Origin: Pleomorphomonas sp. T1.2MG-36
Lineage (GTDB): Bacteria > Pseudomonadota > Alphaproteobacteria > Rhizobiales > Pleomorphomonadaceae
Reading direction: 5' to 3'
DNA: 64,000 nt
NCBI RefSeq assembly: GCF_950100655.1
Contig: NZ_CATNLY010000012.1
Coordinates: 682,001 to 746,000, forward strand
The notes under the pieces were generated by a model. The model saw only the letters and a list, made by a program, of their open reading frames with translations. It was not told the origin of the DNA and ran no database searches. Below are positions 18,050-26,548 of this stretch, piece after piece. How positions within the stretch are numbered: position 1 is the first letter of the stretch; every line of letters begins with the position of its first letter. The translations under genes and the position numbers were made by a program.

Positions 18050-19114
18050 ATGAACGGCAAGAACGGGCTCACCTATCGCGACGCAGGCGTCGACATCGAC
18101 GCCGGAAATGCCCTCGTCGACCGCATCAAGCCATTGGTCAAGGCAACGCGGCGGATCGGCGCCGATGCCGACATCGGAGGCTTCGGCGGCCTGTTCGATC
18201 TCGCGGCCTGCAAGTTCCGCGACCCCGTGCTGGTGGCGGCAAACGATGGCGTCGGCACCAAGCTTGCCGTGGCCATCGAGGCGGGCATCCACGGCTTCGT
18301 CGGCATCGACCTGGTGGCAATGAGCGTCAACGACCTGGTGGTCCAGGGCGCCGAGCCGCTGTTCTTCCTCGACTACTTTGCGACCGGCCGCCTTTCCGTC
18401 GACACCGCCACCGAAGTGGTGGCTGGCATCGCCGAGGGCTGCAAGATGGCCGGCTGCGCGCTGATCGGCGGCGAGACGGCCGAAATGCCCGGAATGTACA
18501 AGGAGGGCGACTACGACCTCGCCGGGTTTGCCGTCGGAGCCGTCGAGCGCGACGGCGTTCTTCCCCGCGACACCGTGCGCGACGGCGACGTCATCCTGGG
18601 CATTGCCTCGTCGGGTGTTCATTCCAACGGCTTCTCGCTCGTGCGCAAGATCGTCGAGCGGTCCGGCCTGTCCTACGCCGACCCGTCGCCCTTCTCGGAA
18701 GGCGAGACATTGGGAGCGGCGCTGACGGTGCCGACCCGCATCTACGTGAAGCCGGTTCTTGCCGCCCAGAAGGAAACGGGCGCTATCAAGGCCCTCGCCC
18801 ACATCACGGGCGGCGGCTTCGTCGACAATATTCCGCGCGTGCTGCCAGCCGGTCTGTCGGCGCGCGTCGATCTCTCGGCGGTCAAGATGCCGAAGGTGTT
18901 CGGCTGGCTGGCAAAGGTCGGCGGCCTCGATCAGGCAGAGCTGGTGCGCACCTTCAACTGCGGCATCGGCATGATCGCGGTCGTGGCGCCCGAGGATGCC
19001 GACCGGGTAACGGCCGCTCTTTCGGCGGCTGGCGAGACCGTGATCCGCTTCGGCGAGATGATCGCCGATCCGGACGGGCCGCGCACCCTGTTCGAGGGTG
19101 CGCTGGAGCTTTGA
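18050..19114 (+). CDS. purM: Phosphoribosylformylglycinamidine cyclo-ligase
   Basis: AIR synthetase, step 5 of purine synthesis: FGAM + ATP to AIR. 354 residues of the PurM/SelD/ThiL fold: [20 protein letters not shown] at the N-terminus, [31 protein letters not shown] and [11 protein letters not shown]. Start ATG 18050 follows GGAGG 11 nt upstream. PurN lies 115 bp downstream in the same direction, the usual alphaproteobacterial pairing. Confidence 0.95.
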   Translation: MNGKNGLTYRDAGVDIDAGNALVDRIKPLVKATRRIGADADIGGFGGLFDLAACKFRDPVLVAANDGVGTKLAVAIEAGIHGFVGIDLVAMSVNDLVVQGAEPLFFLDYFATGRLSVDTATEVVAGIAEGCKMAGCALIGGETAEMPGMYKEGDYDLAGFAVGAVERDGVLPRDTVRDGDVILGIASSGVHSNGFSLVRKIVERSGLSYADPSPFSEGETLGAALTVPTRIYVKPVLAAQKETGAIKALAHITGGGFVDNIPRVLPAGLSARVDLSAVKMPKVFGWLAKVGGLDQAELVRTFNCGIGMIAVVAPEDADRVTAALSAAGETVIRFGEMIADPDGPRTLFEGALEL

Positions 19115-19229
19115 AAGACAAGAGCAAGGCGCGTTTCGGCAAGCACGACGCCTTGCTCCTTGTGATCGCATTGTTTTTGCGGAAAAGCGGTTCTCCCTTT
19201 TCCGCGCAATGCTCGATTGGGAAAGCGTG

Positions 19230-19880
19230 ATGGGCAAGCTCAAGGTCGGCATTCTGATTTCCGGGCGCGGATCCAACATGGCGGCGCTGGTCGAAGCGGC
19301 GCGGGAACCGGCCTTTCCCGCCGAGGTTTGCTGCGTCCTTTCCAACCGACCCGATGCGAAGGGGCTGGAGTTTGCCCGCGAGCGCGGCATTCCGGCGGCG
19401 GCGATCGACCACAAGGCCCATGCGTCCAAGGCGGAGTTCGAGGAGGCGGTAACCGCCACTCTGCTCGCCCATGGCGTCGACTTCGTCTGCCTTGCCGGCT
19501 TCATGCGCATCGTCTCGCCCGCCTTCATCGAGCGCTGGCACAACCGCCTGATCAACATCCACCCCTCGCTGCTCCCCTCCTACAAGGGGCTTCACACGCA
19601 CGAGCGGGCGCTGGCCGATGGCGTCAAGCTCACCGGCTGCACCGTGCATTTCGTGCGGGCGGAGATGGATGTCGGGCCGATCGTCGCCCAGGCAGCCGTG
19701 CCGGTGCTCACCGGCGACACGCCCGACAGTCTGGCCGCGCGCCTGCTGACGGCCGAGCACCGCCTCTATCCGCTTGCCCTGCGGCTGATCGCCGAGGGCA
19801 AGGCAAAGGTCAACGGCGAGACCGTGGACATCGCGCCCGATGCCGTCGAGGAGGCGGCACGTCTTTTCTCGGCAAGATAG
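19230..19880 (+). CDS. purN: Phosphoribosylglycinamide formyltransferase
   Basis: GAR transformylase, step 3 of purine synthesis, using 10-formyl-THF. 216 residues: ISGRGSNMAAL phosphate-binding loop near residue 10-20, GFMRIVSPAF, the catalytic stretch NIHPSLLPSYKG (Asn and His), and GCTVHFVRAEMDVGPI with the catalytic Asp. I chose ATG 19230 (GGGAAAG upstream); an in-frame ATG at 19209 would add seven residues. Last gene of the purM-purN unit, ending 3 bp before the convergent SRAP gene. Confidence 0.95.
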   Translation: MGKLKVGILISGRGSNMAALVEAAREPAFPAEVCCVLSNRPDAKGLEFARERGIPAAAIDHKAHASKAEFEEAVTATLLAHGVDFVCLAGFMRIVSPAFIERWHNRLINIHPSLLPSYKGLHTHERALADGVKLTGCTVHFVRAEMDVGPIVAQAAVPVLTGDTPDSLAARLLTAEHRLYPLALRLIAEGKAKVNGETVDIAPDAVEEAARLFSAR

Positions 19881-19883
19881 GCG

Positions 19884-20660
19884 TCAGAACAAGCTGCCCT
19901 GCGCCGGCGGCTCATCGTCCGGCGCGGGATCGGCTTTCTTCCTCGAAGGCTCCCTGTCGACGGTCAGCGGCTCGGCGAGCGGCGCGATCAGAGCCTCGTC
20001 GTCATTGCCCACGCTGTTGGCCCGCTCGCTGACCGGAATGGCTTCCAGCAGATCATCGGCGGCTGACTTCAGCAGGTGGGCGACGTCGCGTGGGCGACGA
20101 TTGCCGCAGTCGAGCCATTCATCCCAGTCCTTCGGATCGAGAACGACCGGCATGCGGTCATGCAGCATGGCCATCAGCCTGTTGGCCCCCGTGGTGAGAA
20201 TGGCGCCGGTATCGATCTCGCTGCCGTCGGATCCGAGCCAGGTCTCCGTAAGCCCGGCAAAGGCCATCGTCGAACCGTCGCGGGGGCGAATATAGTAGGG
20301 CATCTTGGCGGTTCCCATCCGCCGCCACTCGTAGAATCCGGAGGCGGGAATCAGACAGCGGCGATGGCGCATCGCCGTCCGGAAGGACGGCTTGTCGGCG
20401 GCGGTTTCGGAGCGGGCGTTGAACAGAAGCGACTGGGTCTTGGCATCCTTCGTCCAGGCGGGAATGAGGCCCCAGCGCACAAGCCGGACATGCCGGACAC
20501 CATCGAGACCGGCGTCAATGACGGCGATCGGCTGCGTCGGCGCGATATTGTAGCGATTGCCCATGTCGAGAATGCGTTTGTCATACTCTTCGGGGAGGCG
20601 ATACCCGAACAGGTTTTGCATCATCCTCAACGACTCGATGAGCACAAATCGGCCGCACAT
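19884..20660 (-). CDS. yedK: SRAP domain protein (YedK/HMCES-like abasic-site crosslinker)
   Basis: Forms a thiazolidine DNA-protein crosslink with abasic sites in single-stranded DNA through the N-terminal cysteine. The ATG at 20660 is decisive because it puts Cys at position 2 (MCGRFV), which is exposed after Met removal; the frame is open upstream but that extension would destroy the active site. Other hallmarks: YNIAPTQ, RWGLIPAW, NARSET, RRCLIPASGFYEW and the histidine in LHDRMPVVL. Length 258 with an acidic, Lys-containing C-terminal tail not needed for catalysis. No alphaproteobacterial LexA box was found upstream. Confidence 0.92.
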   Translation of the reverse strand: MCGRFVLIESLRMMQNLFGYRLPEEYDKRILDMGNRYNIAPTQPIAVIDAGLDGVRHVRLVRWGLIPAWTKDAKTQSLLFNARSETAADKPSFRTAMRHRRCLIPASGFYEWRRMGTAKMPYYIRPRDGSTMAFAGLTETWLGSDGSEIDTGAILTTGANRLMAMLHDRMPVVLDPKDWDEWLDCGNRRPRDVAHLLKSAADDLLEAIPVSERANSVGNDDEALIAPLAEPLTVDREPSRKKADPAPDDEPPAQGSLF

Positions 20661-20763
20661 GCATCGACTCCAGAAACCAAGAAATTGCCGAAGAGAACAA
20701 TATCGGCCGTGACCGCCTGGAAACAGACGCCGACGTAAGGTATTTGGCAACCTTGACCGGCGT

Positions 20764-21324
20764 ATGTTTCTGAAAGCGAATTTCTCTGCGGGGGAAAAAT
20801 TGGGAGGAACGGCAGGCACGGAAGAGCTCGTCAGGCCGGAGACCGATTTCTCTCCGGATCGCCTCTCTGCTGCCAACATCCATCCCGACACGTGGCTAGC
20901 AACCGATTATCTCAACCATTTCAATGAAGTGGTCATGCTGATCGACATGCTGCCCATGATGCCGGATTGCGCGCCGGACGTCGTCGCCTGGCAGCCCTGT
21001 TCCTATGTCGACCACTTCCGCCTGTCGCATTTCAAGGAACGCGATCTCGCCATCGCCGCCTACGAGGCGTCCGATCCCGAGCGTCGGCGAGCCTTCGATG
21101 ATACCGTCGTCAGAATCGATGCCGCCATGGCGGACCTGCAACGCATGATCATCGACGCGCCCATGGACGCACTGCCGATCGAGGCGCTCAGCGATCTCTC
21201 GGAGATGCGAATCAAACCCCTGCTTGCCCACGCCATGGGGCTCATCAACGGTGCGCCGGTGGCCGCGATGGTCACCGAGGATACCGGCGACGCGCAGTCG
21301 GCCGTCGACGCGCTGTTCGGCTGA
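20764..21324 (+). CDS. Conserved protein of unknown function (Hyphomicrobiales type)
   Basis: 186 residues, soluble and mostly helical, without signal peptide or TM segment. Recognisable conserved stretches are [20 protein letters not shown] and [22 protein letters not shown], which recur in uncharacterised rhizobial proteins. It starts with ATG 20764, divergent from the SRAP gene (103 bp apart), and ends 4 bp before the NUDIX gene, so the two are likely co-transcribed. I know of no assigned function. Confidence 0.65.
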   Translation: MFLKANFSAGEKLGGTAGTEELVRPETDFSPDRLSAANIHPDTWLATDYLNHFNEVVMLIDMLPMMPDCAPDVVAWQPCSYVDHFRLSHFKERDLAIAAYEASDPERRRAFDDTVVRIDAAMADLQRMIIDAPMDALPIEALSDLSEMRIKPLLAHAMGLINGAPVAAMVTEDTGDAQSAVDALFG

Positions 21325-21328
21325 CCCC

Positions 21329-21766
21329 GTGCCTTCCCGCCCAACCATCCGCCAACCGCGCGTCGGCGTCAGCGTCGGCGTCTGGCGCGGCGGCGAAGTG
21401 TTGCTGGTGGAACGCTCCGGCGACCCATCGGGTGGCCTCTGGAGCTTTCCCGGCGGCCATCTCGAATGGGGCGAAATCCTGGAGGACGCCGCGCGCCGCG
21501 AGGTGTTCGAGGAAACCGGCCTGCGGGTGACGCTCGCCGGCATTCCGCTGGTCCACGAAGTGATTCTCGCCGGTGGCGATGGCGACACCTTCCGCCACTA
21601 TGTCCTGATCGTCTTCGCGGCGACGGCGGCTGCCAATGCGGAGCCGGTCGCGGCCTCCGACGCACTCTCCGCCCGCTTCGTTCCTCCCGATCAACTCGCA
21701 GCGCTGAGCCTCACCCCGAAGCTCGCCGAGTTCATCGACCGCACGAGAACGCTCGCCGAAAGCTGA
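21329..21766 (+). CDS. NUDIX hydrolase
   Basis: Hydrolyses a nucleoside diphosphate linked to another group X. A perfect NUDIX box spans residues 43-65: G-x5-E (Gly43, Glu49), seven residues, then REVFEETGL, with the metal-binding glutamates at 61-62. 145 residues, a minimal NUDIX fold, with PGGHLEWGE typical of ADP-ribose/ADP-sugar or MutT-like enzymes. The start is a GTG at 21329, 5 bp after the previous stop with no clear Shine-Dalgarno, so translation is probably coupled. The substrate cannot be told from sequence. Confidence 0.88.
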   Translation: MPSRPTIRQPRVGVSVGVWRGGEVLLVERSGDPSGGLWSFPGGHLEWGEILEDAARREVFEETGLRVTLAGIPLVHEVILAGGDGDTFRHYVLIVFAATAAANAEPVAASDALSARFVPPDQLAALSLTPKLAEFIDRTRTLAES

Positions 21767-21800
21767 CGCGTCCTTGCTCCGCCCAGGCGGACGGTCCAGA

Positions 21801-22238
21801 ATGCGAGAAGGTTCGGCGCGACAGGGGGCGTTTTTGCTGAAGATTCTGGCCGTGTTCGTGACGCTTGCCTCGGCGACGCCGCTTCTCGCCGCGGACACGA
21901 CCCAACCTCCCCCCTACCAGGCCGACCTTCTTCGGCTGTCGGAAGTGCTCGGCGCCGCAGCCTATCTCGACGGCCTGTGCGGTGGTCCGGCCGCCGCCGA
22001 CTGGCGCGCCAAGATGGCCGCTCTCCTCGATGCCCAGCGGCTCGACGGTCCGGCTCGCCGTCCCTATGTCGAGGCCTTCAATCGAGGTCAGCGCACGTTC
22101 TCGATCGCCCATCGGGCCTGCACCTCATCGGCCCGTGGCGTGCTTCAGCGCTATTTCGCGGAAGGGGCGCAGCTCTCCGAGCGCCTCGACCAACGCTTCG
22201 GCCGAGCCGGCGATTCGCCGGCCCCCGCCCTCCCCTGA
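21801..22238 (+). CDS. TIGR02301-type exported protein of unknown function
   Basis: 145 residues with an N-terminal signal sequence (LLKILAVFVTLASATPLLA) and a mature part containing LLRLSEVLGAAAYLDGLCG and RRPYVEAFNRGQRTFSIAHRACTSSARGVLQRYFAEGAQLSERL. The two cysteines may pair in the periplasm. This is the pattern of the TIGR02301 family of alphaproteobacterial conserved proteins. An ATG at 21801 is used, but a TTG at 21834 preceded by GGGGG gives a more normal signal peptide and may be the true start. Function is unknown. Confidence 0.7.
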   Translation: MREGSARQGAFLLKILAVFVTLASATPLLAADTTQPPPYQADLLRLSEVLGAAAYLDGLCGGPAAADWRAKMAALLDAQRLDGPARRPYVEAFNRGQRTFSIAHRACTSSARGVLQRYFAEGAQLSERLDQRFGRAGDSPAPALP

Positions 22239-22241
22239 TGG

Positions 22242-22256
22242 TTACCAGTCAGTTAA
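22242..22256 (+). promoter_or_regulatory. Possible CtrA-type site
   Basis: TTAC-N7-TTAA at 22242-22256 is one base away from the CtrA consensus TTAA-N7-TTAA, with a further TTAA-N6-TTAA at 22276-22289. Both are in an intergenic stretch upstream of the small gene at 22401, in otherwise GC-rich DNA. CtrA is the cell-cycle regulator of alphaproteobacteria. Short motif, so low confidence. Confidence 0.3.
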
Positions 22257-22400
22257 CCGCGGTTCTTCAAACTCGTTAACGCTCTTTAACGGTTGGCGTT
22301 GCGTCTTGGCGGAACGATGCTAGTGTGACCCCGTCGATGATGCGGATCGGCAAGCGGCCCTGGCGCCGTGAGCTGGTCCCCGAAGGTGCGGATGGGGCCG

Positions 22401-22670
22401 ATGTCGGATATGCGGGACGAACTGCTTGAGCCGGTTGAGGCCACGGTAAGCGACAATTTCAAGCATCGGGCCATGAGCCACATGGAACGCGCCTTTGACG
22501 ACGCCGACGACGACGGCATTCCCGTCGACGCCGTCGCCCATGCTGCGTTGTTTGCCGCCTTGACGACGCTCGTAGAGTGTTTCGGCGAGGAAAGCGTTGC
22601 CCGGCTCGTTTCCGAGTTGCCGGAGAAGATTTCCTCGGGCGGCTACACGCTGCTGCGCACCCTGCAGTAA
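22401..22670 (+). CDS. Small conserved protein of unknown function
   Basis: 89 residues: MSDMRDELLEPVEATVSDNF, then a helical acidic segment (RAFDDADDDGIPVDAVAHAALFAALTTLVECFGEESVARLVSELPEKI). ATG 22401 follows GGGG at 6 nt; the open frame extends upstream by 11 codons from a poorer start. No TM or signal. Cytoplasmic, all-alpha, similar in style to uncharacterised small rhizobial proteins. Next gene starts 36 bp downstream, so an operon is likely. Confidence 0.6.
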   Translation: MSDMRDELLEPVEATVSDNFKHRAMSHMERAFDDADDDGIPVDAVAHAALFAALTTLVECFGEESVARLVSELPEKISSGGYTLLRTLQ

Positions 22671-22706
22671 GGCGGGACGGGCCACCGCGCGAGGTCGGGG
22701 GAAGAC

Positions 22707-23390
22707 ATGCGGATTTCCATCGGAGCGCACTTGTTCGCCGCGGCGATCGCGGCGGGCTTGTTGTTGCATGCCGTGCCGATGGCCTTTGCATTCGGGCTGC
22801 AATCGCCCGCCGAGCCGAACCGGTCAACCGGCGGCGGCTTCGGTTTCAGCATTCCCGGTGGCGGCGAATTCAACGCCCAACCGGATGGAGGCGCGGACTC
22901 GTCTGGCGAAAAGCCGACGACCGGCCTGCCCGAAGTACACTACGATCTGTTGACGCTTCCTCCCGCCGTCGCCGCCATGCGTGACAAGATCATTGCTGCG
23001 GCCCGGTCCGGCAACGAGGCCCAGATGCGGGCCGTCATCGGTCTTTCCAACCCGCCGCCGGTGTTTTCGCCGACCGGCGAGGGAGATCCGATCGACATCC
23101 TGAAAGCGGCGTCGGGCGACACGGCCGGTCTCGAGGTACTGGCAATCCTTCTCGACGTGCTCGATGCCGGCTGGGTGGTGAAAGGCGGAGGCACACCGCA
23201 AGTTCGCTATGTCTGGCCCTATTTTGCCGAGCTGCCGCCCAGCAGCCTCGACCGCCGACAGCTTGTCGAGGTCTATCGCGTGCTGACCGCCGGCGACTTC
23301 GAGGAGATGCGTGCCGTGGGGTCTTACGAGTTCTATCGCCTCGAGATCGACGCCGACGGCCGCTGGCTCATGTTCATGGCCGGCGAATAA
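22707..23390 (+). CDS. Exported conserved protein of unknown function
   Basis: 227 residues with a signal peptide (AHLFAAAIAAGLLLHAVPMAFAFG), a Gly/Pro/Asn-rich linker (residues ~30-70) and a C-terminal domain starting at LPPAVAAMRDKIIAAARSGN. That domain contains DPIDILKAASGDTAGLEVLAILLDVLDAGWVVK and ends YEFYRLEIDADGRWLMFMAGE. The pattern is that of periplasmic proteins conserved in Hyphomicrobiales with no known function. Its end overlaps the convergent FAD-oxidase gene by 17 bp, so the two stop regions share sequence. Confidence 0.65.
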   Translation: MRISIGAHLFAAAIAAGLLLHAVPMAFAFGLQSPAEPNRSTGGGFGFSIPGGGEFNAQPDGGADSSGEKPTTGLPEVHYDLLTLPPAVAAMRDKIIAAARSGNEAQMRAVIGLSNPPPVFSPTGEGDPIDILKAASGDTAGLEVLAILLDVLDAGWVVKGGGTPQVRYVWPYFAELPPSSLDRRQLVEVYRVLTAGDFEEMRAVGSYEFYRLEIDADGRWLMFMAGE

Positions 23391-24801
23391 CCCTGCCGGG
23401 GTTGAGGATGCCCAGAGGATCGAGCGCATCCTTGAGACGCCCCATCAACTCCAGGTCGAGCGGCGGTTTCACATCGGCCAGAAGATCGACCTTGAGCCGG
23501 CCGACGCCGTGCTCGGCGGCGACCGATCCGGCATACCCGCGCACCACGCGATGGACGACGGCATTCATCTCGTTCCAGCGCGCGAGGAAGGCGCGGCGGT
23601 CGCTGCCCTCGGGCTGACTGACGTTGAAGTGGATGTTGCCGTCACCCATGTGCCCGAACGGCACCGGCCGGCAGCCAGGAAACGCCTCCACCACCGCCGT
23701 CATCGCTTCGTCAAGGAATGCCGGAAGGTCTCCGATCGGCACGGAAACGTCGTGCTTGATCGAGCCCCCTTCGTACTTCTGGACCTCGCTCATGCCATGA
23801 CGAAGGCGCCAGAAGTCGGCGACTTGCGACAGTGACTGAGCCACGGCGGCCTCGACCGCCTCGCCCGCTGCCGTTGCCCCGGCGAGAACATCGAGGACGA
23901 TCGCATCGGCCTCGCTGTTGGAAAGGCTGGAACTGACCTCGATCAGCACGTACCAAGGCGCCGGAGACGTCGGCAGGCGGGCACCCGCGAGATGACGCAG
24001 CGCGAACTCCATGGCAAGGCCGGACATCAGTTCGAAGCCGGTCAGACCAAAGCCGGCCGCAGCCTGAGCGCGGACGAACAGGTCGAGCGCCGCCTTCGGG
24101 GAAGCGACCGAGACGAAGGCGGCCGCCAGTCCGCGCGGGCGATGGCGAAGCCTGAGCGCAGCGGCCGTGATGATGCCGAGCGTGCCCTCCGAACCGATAA
24201 ACAATTGTTTCAGATCATAACCGGCATTGTCTTTATCGAGCCGCCGAAGACCATCCCAGACACGCCCGTCAGCCAGCACGACCTCAAGGCCGAGCACGAG
24301 GTTGCGCGCGTTGCCGTAGGCCAGCACGGCCGTGCCGCCGGCATTGGTGGCGATGTTGCCGCCGATCTGGCACGAGCCGAGGGAGGCCAGCGTCAGAGGG
24401 AAGATGCGCCCAGCGGCCTCGGCCGCCGCATGAACCGCAGCGAGTGGCATGCCGGCTTCGACGACCATGCTGTTGCCAAGCGGATCGATCGACCGAACCT
24501 TGTCAAGTCGTTCCAGAGAAACGACAATTTCCTGTTGTCCCGGCACCGGGATCTGACCGCCAACGAGGCCGGTGTTGCCACCTTGCGGTACGATCGCAGT
24601 CCCGGTTTCGTGGGCGAGGCGGAGGATGGCGGCCACTTCCCCCGTGTTGGCGGGCCTCAGGACCAGGGGCGTTTCCCCCTGGAACAGGTCGCGCCACTCG
24701 ACGAGATAGCGTGCCTTGTCGGCCGCCTCCACGAGGGCATGGCCGGGTTCGACAAGGGCTGAGAAGCGGGAAACGAGATCGGGCGTCGACGGGCTTTTCA
24801 T
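23374..24801 (-). CDS. FAD-linked 2-hydroxyacid dehydrogenase (D-lactate / D-2-hydroxyglutarate type)
   Basis: 475 residues of the VAO/GlcD flavoprotein family, which oxidise D-2-hydroxyacids and pass electrons to quinone or ETF. The FAD-binding PCMH domain carries PQGGNTGLVGG near residue 80 and ATNAGGTAVLAYGNARNLVLGLEVV. The C-terminal FAD-oxidase domain carries GHMGDGNIHFNVS and AAEHGVGRLK, with the histidines that hold metal and substrate in this family. ATG 24801 is used; the upstream extension is Arg-rich and unlikely. Divergent from fabI; which hydroxyacid it uses cannot be decided (D-lactate, D-2-hydroxyglutarate and glycolate are all candidates). Confidence 0.88.
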   Translation of the reverse strand: MKSPSTPDLVSRFSALVEPGHALVEAADKARYLVEWRDLFQGETPLVLRPANTGEVAAILRLAHETGTAIVPQGGNTGLVGGQIPVPGQQEIVVSLERLDKVRSIDPLGNSMVVEAGMPLAAVHAAAEAAGRIFPLTLASLGSCQIGGNIATNAGGTAVLAYGNARNLVLGLEVVLADGRVWDGLRRLDKDNAGYDLKQLFIGSEGTLGIITAAALRLRHRPRGLAAAFVSVASPKAALDLFVRAQAAAGFGLTGFELMSGLAMEFALRHLAGARLPTSPAPWYVLIEVSSSLSNSEADAIVLDVLAGATAAGEAVEAAVAQSLSQVADFWRLRHGMSEVQKYEGGSIKHDVSVPIGDLPAFLDEAMTAVVEAFPGCRPVPFGHMGDGNIHFNVSQPEGSDRRAFLARWNEMNAVVHRVVRGYAGSVAAEHGVGRLKVDLLADVKPPLDLELMGRLKDALDPLGILNPGRVIRRP

Positions 24802-24952
24802 GCGGCGGAACCTACAGCGGAGCCCCCTTGCCGTCGAGGCCCGGCAACGGTCACGAAGCGTGTCCCGGCGAGGCACCACCGCGACTTGCTATTGTCATAA
24901 TCCTTGTGTCATACGAGCACGACATCCGGATTTGATTAGGCGGGGTTACAAA

Positions 24953-25771
24953 ATGGCAGGTGCTGTGGGTCTGATGGCGGGCAAGCGTGGCCTGATCATG
25001 GGATTGGCCAACAACCGTTCCATGGCCTGGGGAATTGCCAAGTCTCTCCACGCCGCCGGTGCTGAGATCGCTTTTACATATCAGGGCGACGCGCTGAGAA
25101 AGCGCGTTGAGCCTCTGGCAGCCGAACTCGGCGCGCTGGTTATCGGCCATTGCGACGTGGCCGAGGCGGAAACCATCGATGCCGTCTTCGCGACGCTCGC
25201 TGAGAAGTGGGGCAAGATCGACTTCCTGGTCCATGCCATCGGCTTTTCCGACAAGGACGAGCTGACCGGCCGCTACGTCGATACCAGCGAAGCCAACTTC
25301 CAGAAGACCATGCTGATCTCGGTCTACTCCTTCACGGCCGTTGCCCGGCGCGCCGAGAAGATGATGACCGACGGCGGCTCGATGCTGACGCTGACCTATT
25401 ACGGCGCTGAGAAGGTCATGCCCAACTACAACGTGATGGGTGTCGCCAAGGCGGCGCTTGAGGCTTCGGTGAAGTATCTCGCCGTCGACCTCGGACCGCA
25501 GAACATCCGCGTCAATGCCGTCTCGGCCGGTCCGATCAAGACGCTGGCTGCCTCCGGCATCGGCGACTTCCGCTACATCCTGAAGTGGAACGAGTATAAC
25601 GCGCCGCTGCGCCGTACCGTGACCATCGAGGAGGTGGGCGACAGCTCGCTCTATCTCCTCTCCGATCTCGGCCGCGCCGTCACGGGCGAGGTTCTTCATG
25701 TCGATAACGGCTATCACACCGTCGGCATGAAGGCGGTGGACGCGCCGGACATCTCGGTCGTCAAGGACTGA
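24953..25771 (+). CDS. fabI: Enoyl-[acyl-carrier-protein] reductase (NADH), FabI
   Basis: Reduces trans-2-enoyl-ACP in the last step of each fatty acid elongation cycle; the target of triclosan-type inhibitors. 272 residues. The atypical SDR nucleotide motif GLANNRSMAWGIAKSLHAAGAEIAFTYQG and the FabI catalytic pair Tyr-x6-Lys (Tyr159/Lys166 in NYNVMGVAK) are present, followed by SAGPIKTLAASGI and the C-terminal HVDNGYHTVGM. ATG 24953 opens the family's usual N-terminus (MAGKRGLIMG). It is followed by a clear terminator, so it is a single-gene unit. Confidence 0.95.
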   Translation: MAGAVGLMAGKRGLIMGLANNRSMAWGIAKSLHAAGAEIAFTYQGDALRKRVEPLAAELGALVIGHCDVAEAETIDAVFATLAEKWGKIDFLVHAIGFSDKDELTGRYVDTSEANFQKTMLISVYSFTAVARRAEKMMTDGGSMLTLTYYGAEKVMPNYNVMGVAKAALEASVKYLAVDLGPQNIRVNAVSAGPIKTLAASGIGDFRYILKWNEYNAPLRRTVTIEEVGDSSLYLLSDLGRAVTGEVLHVDNGYHTVGMKAVDAPDISVVKD

Positions 25772-25799
25772 CGACACGCCCCTTCGAGCATCGCAGAGG

Positions 25800-25823
25800 C
25801 CGGGCCGAAAGCCCGGTCTTTTT
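25800..25823 (+). terminator. Rho-independent terminator of fabI
   Basis: CCGGGC (25800-25805), loop CGAAA, GCCCGG (25811-25816), then TC and a run of five T. Located 29 bp after the fabI stop. Confidence 0.88.
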
Positions 25824-25842
25824 GCATTCGAGCGGCATTACC

Positions 25843-25871
25843 TTGACAATTCCGGGCGCCGCTCCTAGATG
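25843..25871 (+). promoter_or_regulatory. Sigma-70 type promoter
   Basis: TTGACA at 25843-25848, a 17-bp spacer and TAGATG at 25866-25871, directly after the fabI terminator. Predicted transcription starts near 25878, which is one base before an in-frame ATG (25879) of the downstream gene, so the mRNA is either leaderless or has a ~140-nt leader before the better ribosome site at 26020. Confidence 0.65.
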
Positions 25872-26019
25872 AGCGGCCATGGGTGAGGGACCCCAGCCGC
25901 CCGCCGGCGCAAGCCATGGTGAAGTTCCCGTCGATCGCTTCCGTTTCCAGGCATCGAGACCTCTCGGCAATGCGGGCACCCTGCCTACGGTCATGTCCGA
26001 TGCCATCTGGAGAACGGTC

Positions 26020-26457
26020 ATGTCGTCCCGACTGCCAACACTCGATGAGCTGAAGGCCCAGGCTCGTCGTCTCAGAAGCTCGCTCGCCGAAGCCGGCAGC
26101 GAGGTCAGCCACTCCAAATCGCTGGAGCTGATCGCCAAGCAGTACGGCTTCGCCGACTGGAACACGATCTACGCAAAGGCCGGCAACGAGCCGCCGGCGC
26201 GTTCCTGGAATCCCGGCGACCGCGTCAAGGGCACCTATCTCGGCAAGGCTTTCGAAGGCACCGTGCTGGCGCTCAAGGCGGCCACCTCGGTACCTGGCTA
26301 CTACACCATCACCGTCGATTTCGACGAGCCGGTGGACGTGGTCGATTTCGATAGCTTCTCGGCGTTCCGCAAGCGCGTTACTGCCACCATCGACGAGGAA
26401 GGCATAAGCCCGTCGAAAACATCGAACGGCCGGCCGCACATGGTGCTGACGGCCTGA
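26020..26457 (+). CDS. Glyoxalase-related protein (Glyoxalase_8-like N-terminal domain)
   Basis: 145 residues. The N-terminal part LDELKAQARRLRSSLAEAGSEVSHSKSLELIAKQYGFADWNTIYA matches the short helical domain found in glyoxalase-related proteins (LK-x-x-A-x-x-L...SHsxaLElvAx-x-GyxDWNT). The C-terminal half (~60-130) is a small beta-rich domain with GDRVKGTYLGKAFEGTVLALKA and a duplicated acidic strand VDFDEPVDVVDFDSF. ATG 26020 is preferred because GGAGA lies 7 nt upstream; an in-frame ATG at 25879 would add 47 residues of low complexity. Function is not established. Convergent with trpC. Confidence 0.7.
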   Translation: MSSRLPTLDELKAQARRLRSSLAEAGSEVSHSKSLELIAKQYGFADWNTIYAKAGNEPPARSWNPGDRVKGTYLGKAFEGTVLALKAATSVPGYYTITVDFDEPVDVVDFDSFSAFRKRVTATIDEEGISPSKTSNGRPHMVLTA

Positions 26458-26471
26458 TGTGTCTCTCCGAC

Positions 26472-26505
26472 CTGGAGTCTGTCCGGTCAGCCGGGCGGAC
26501 TCCAG
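26472..26505. terminator. Bidirectional stem-loop between convergent genes
   Basis: A 15-bp stem (26472-26486 with 26491-26505, two G-T wobbles) around the loop TCAG separates the glyoxalase-related gene from the convergent trpC. No long T-run on the plus strand (CCTTCATGTCTTT follows). Confidence 0.6.
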
Positions 26506-26548
26506 CCTTCATGTCTTTCCCAAAAACTTGCGCGACTTGCCGCCCCGT

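Noticed and set aside
20661..20763. LexA box (GTTC-N7-GTTC or GAAC-N7-GAAC) in front of the SRAP gene
   Set aside because: Only single GAAC-like halves were seen; spacing does not fit.
24840..24950. fabI promoter (TTGCTA with TCATAC)
   Set aside because: Spacing is right but the -10 matches poorly; not enough to call.
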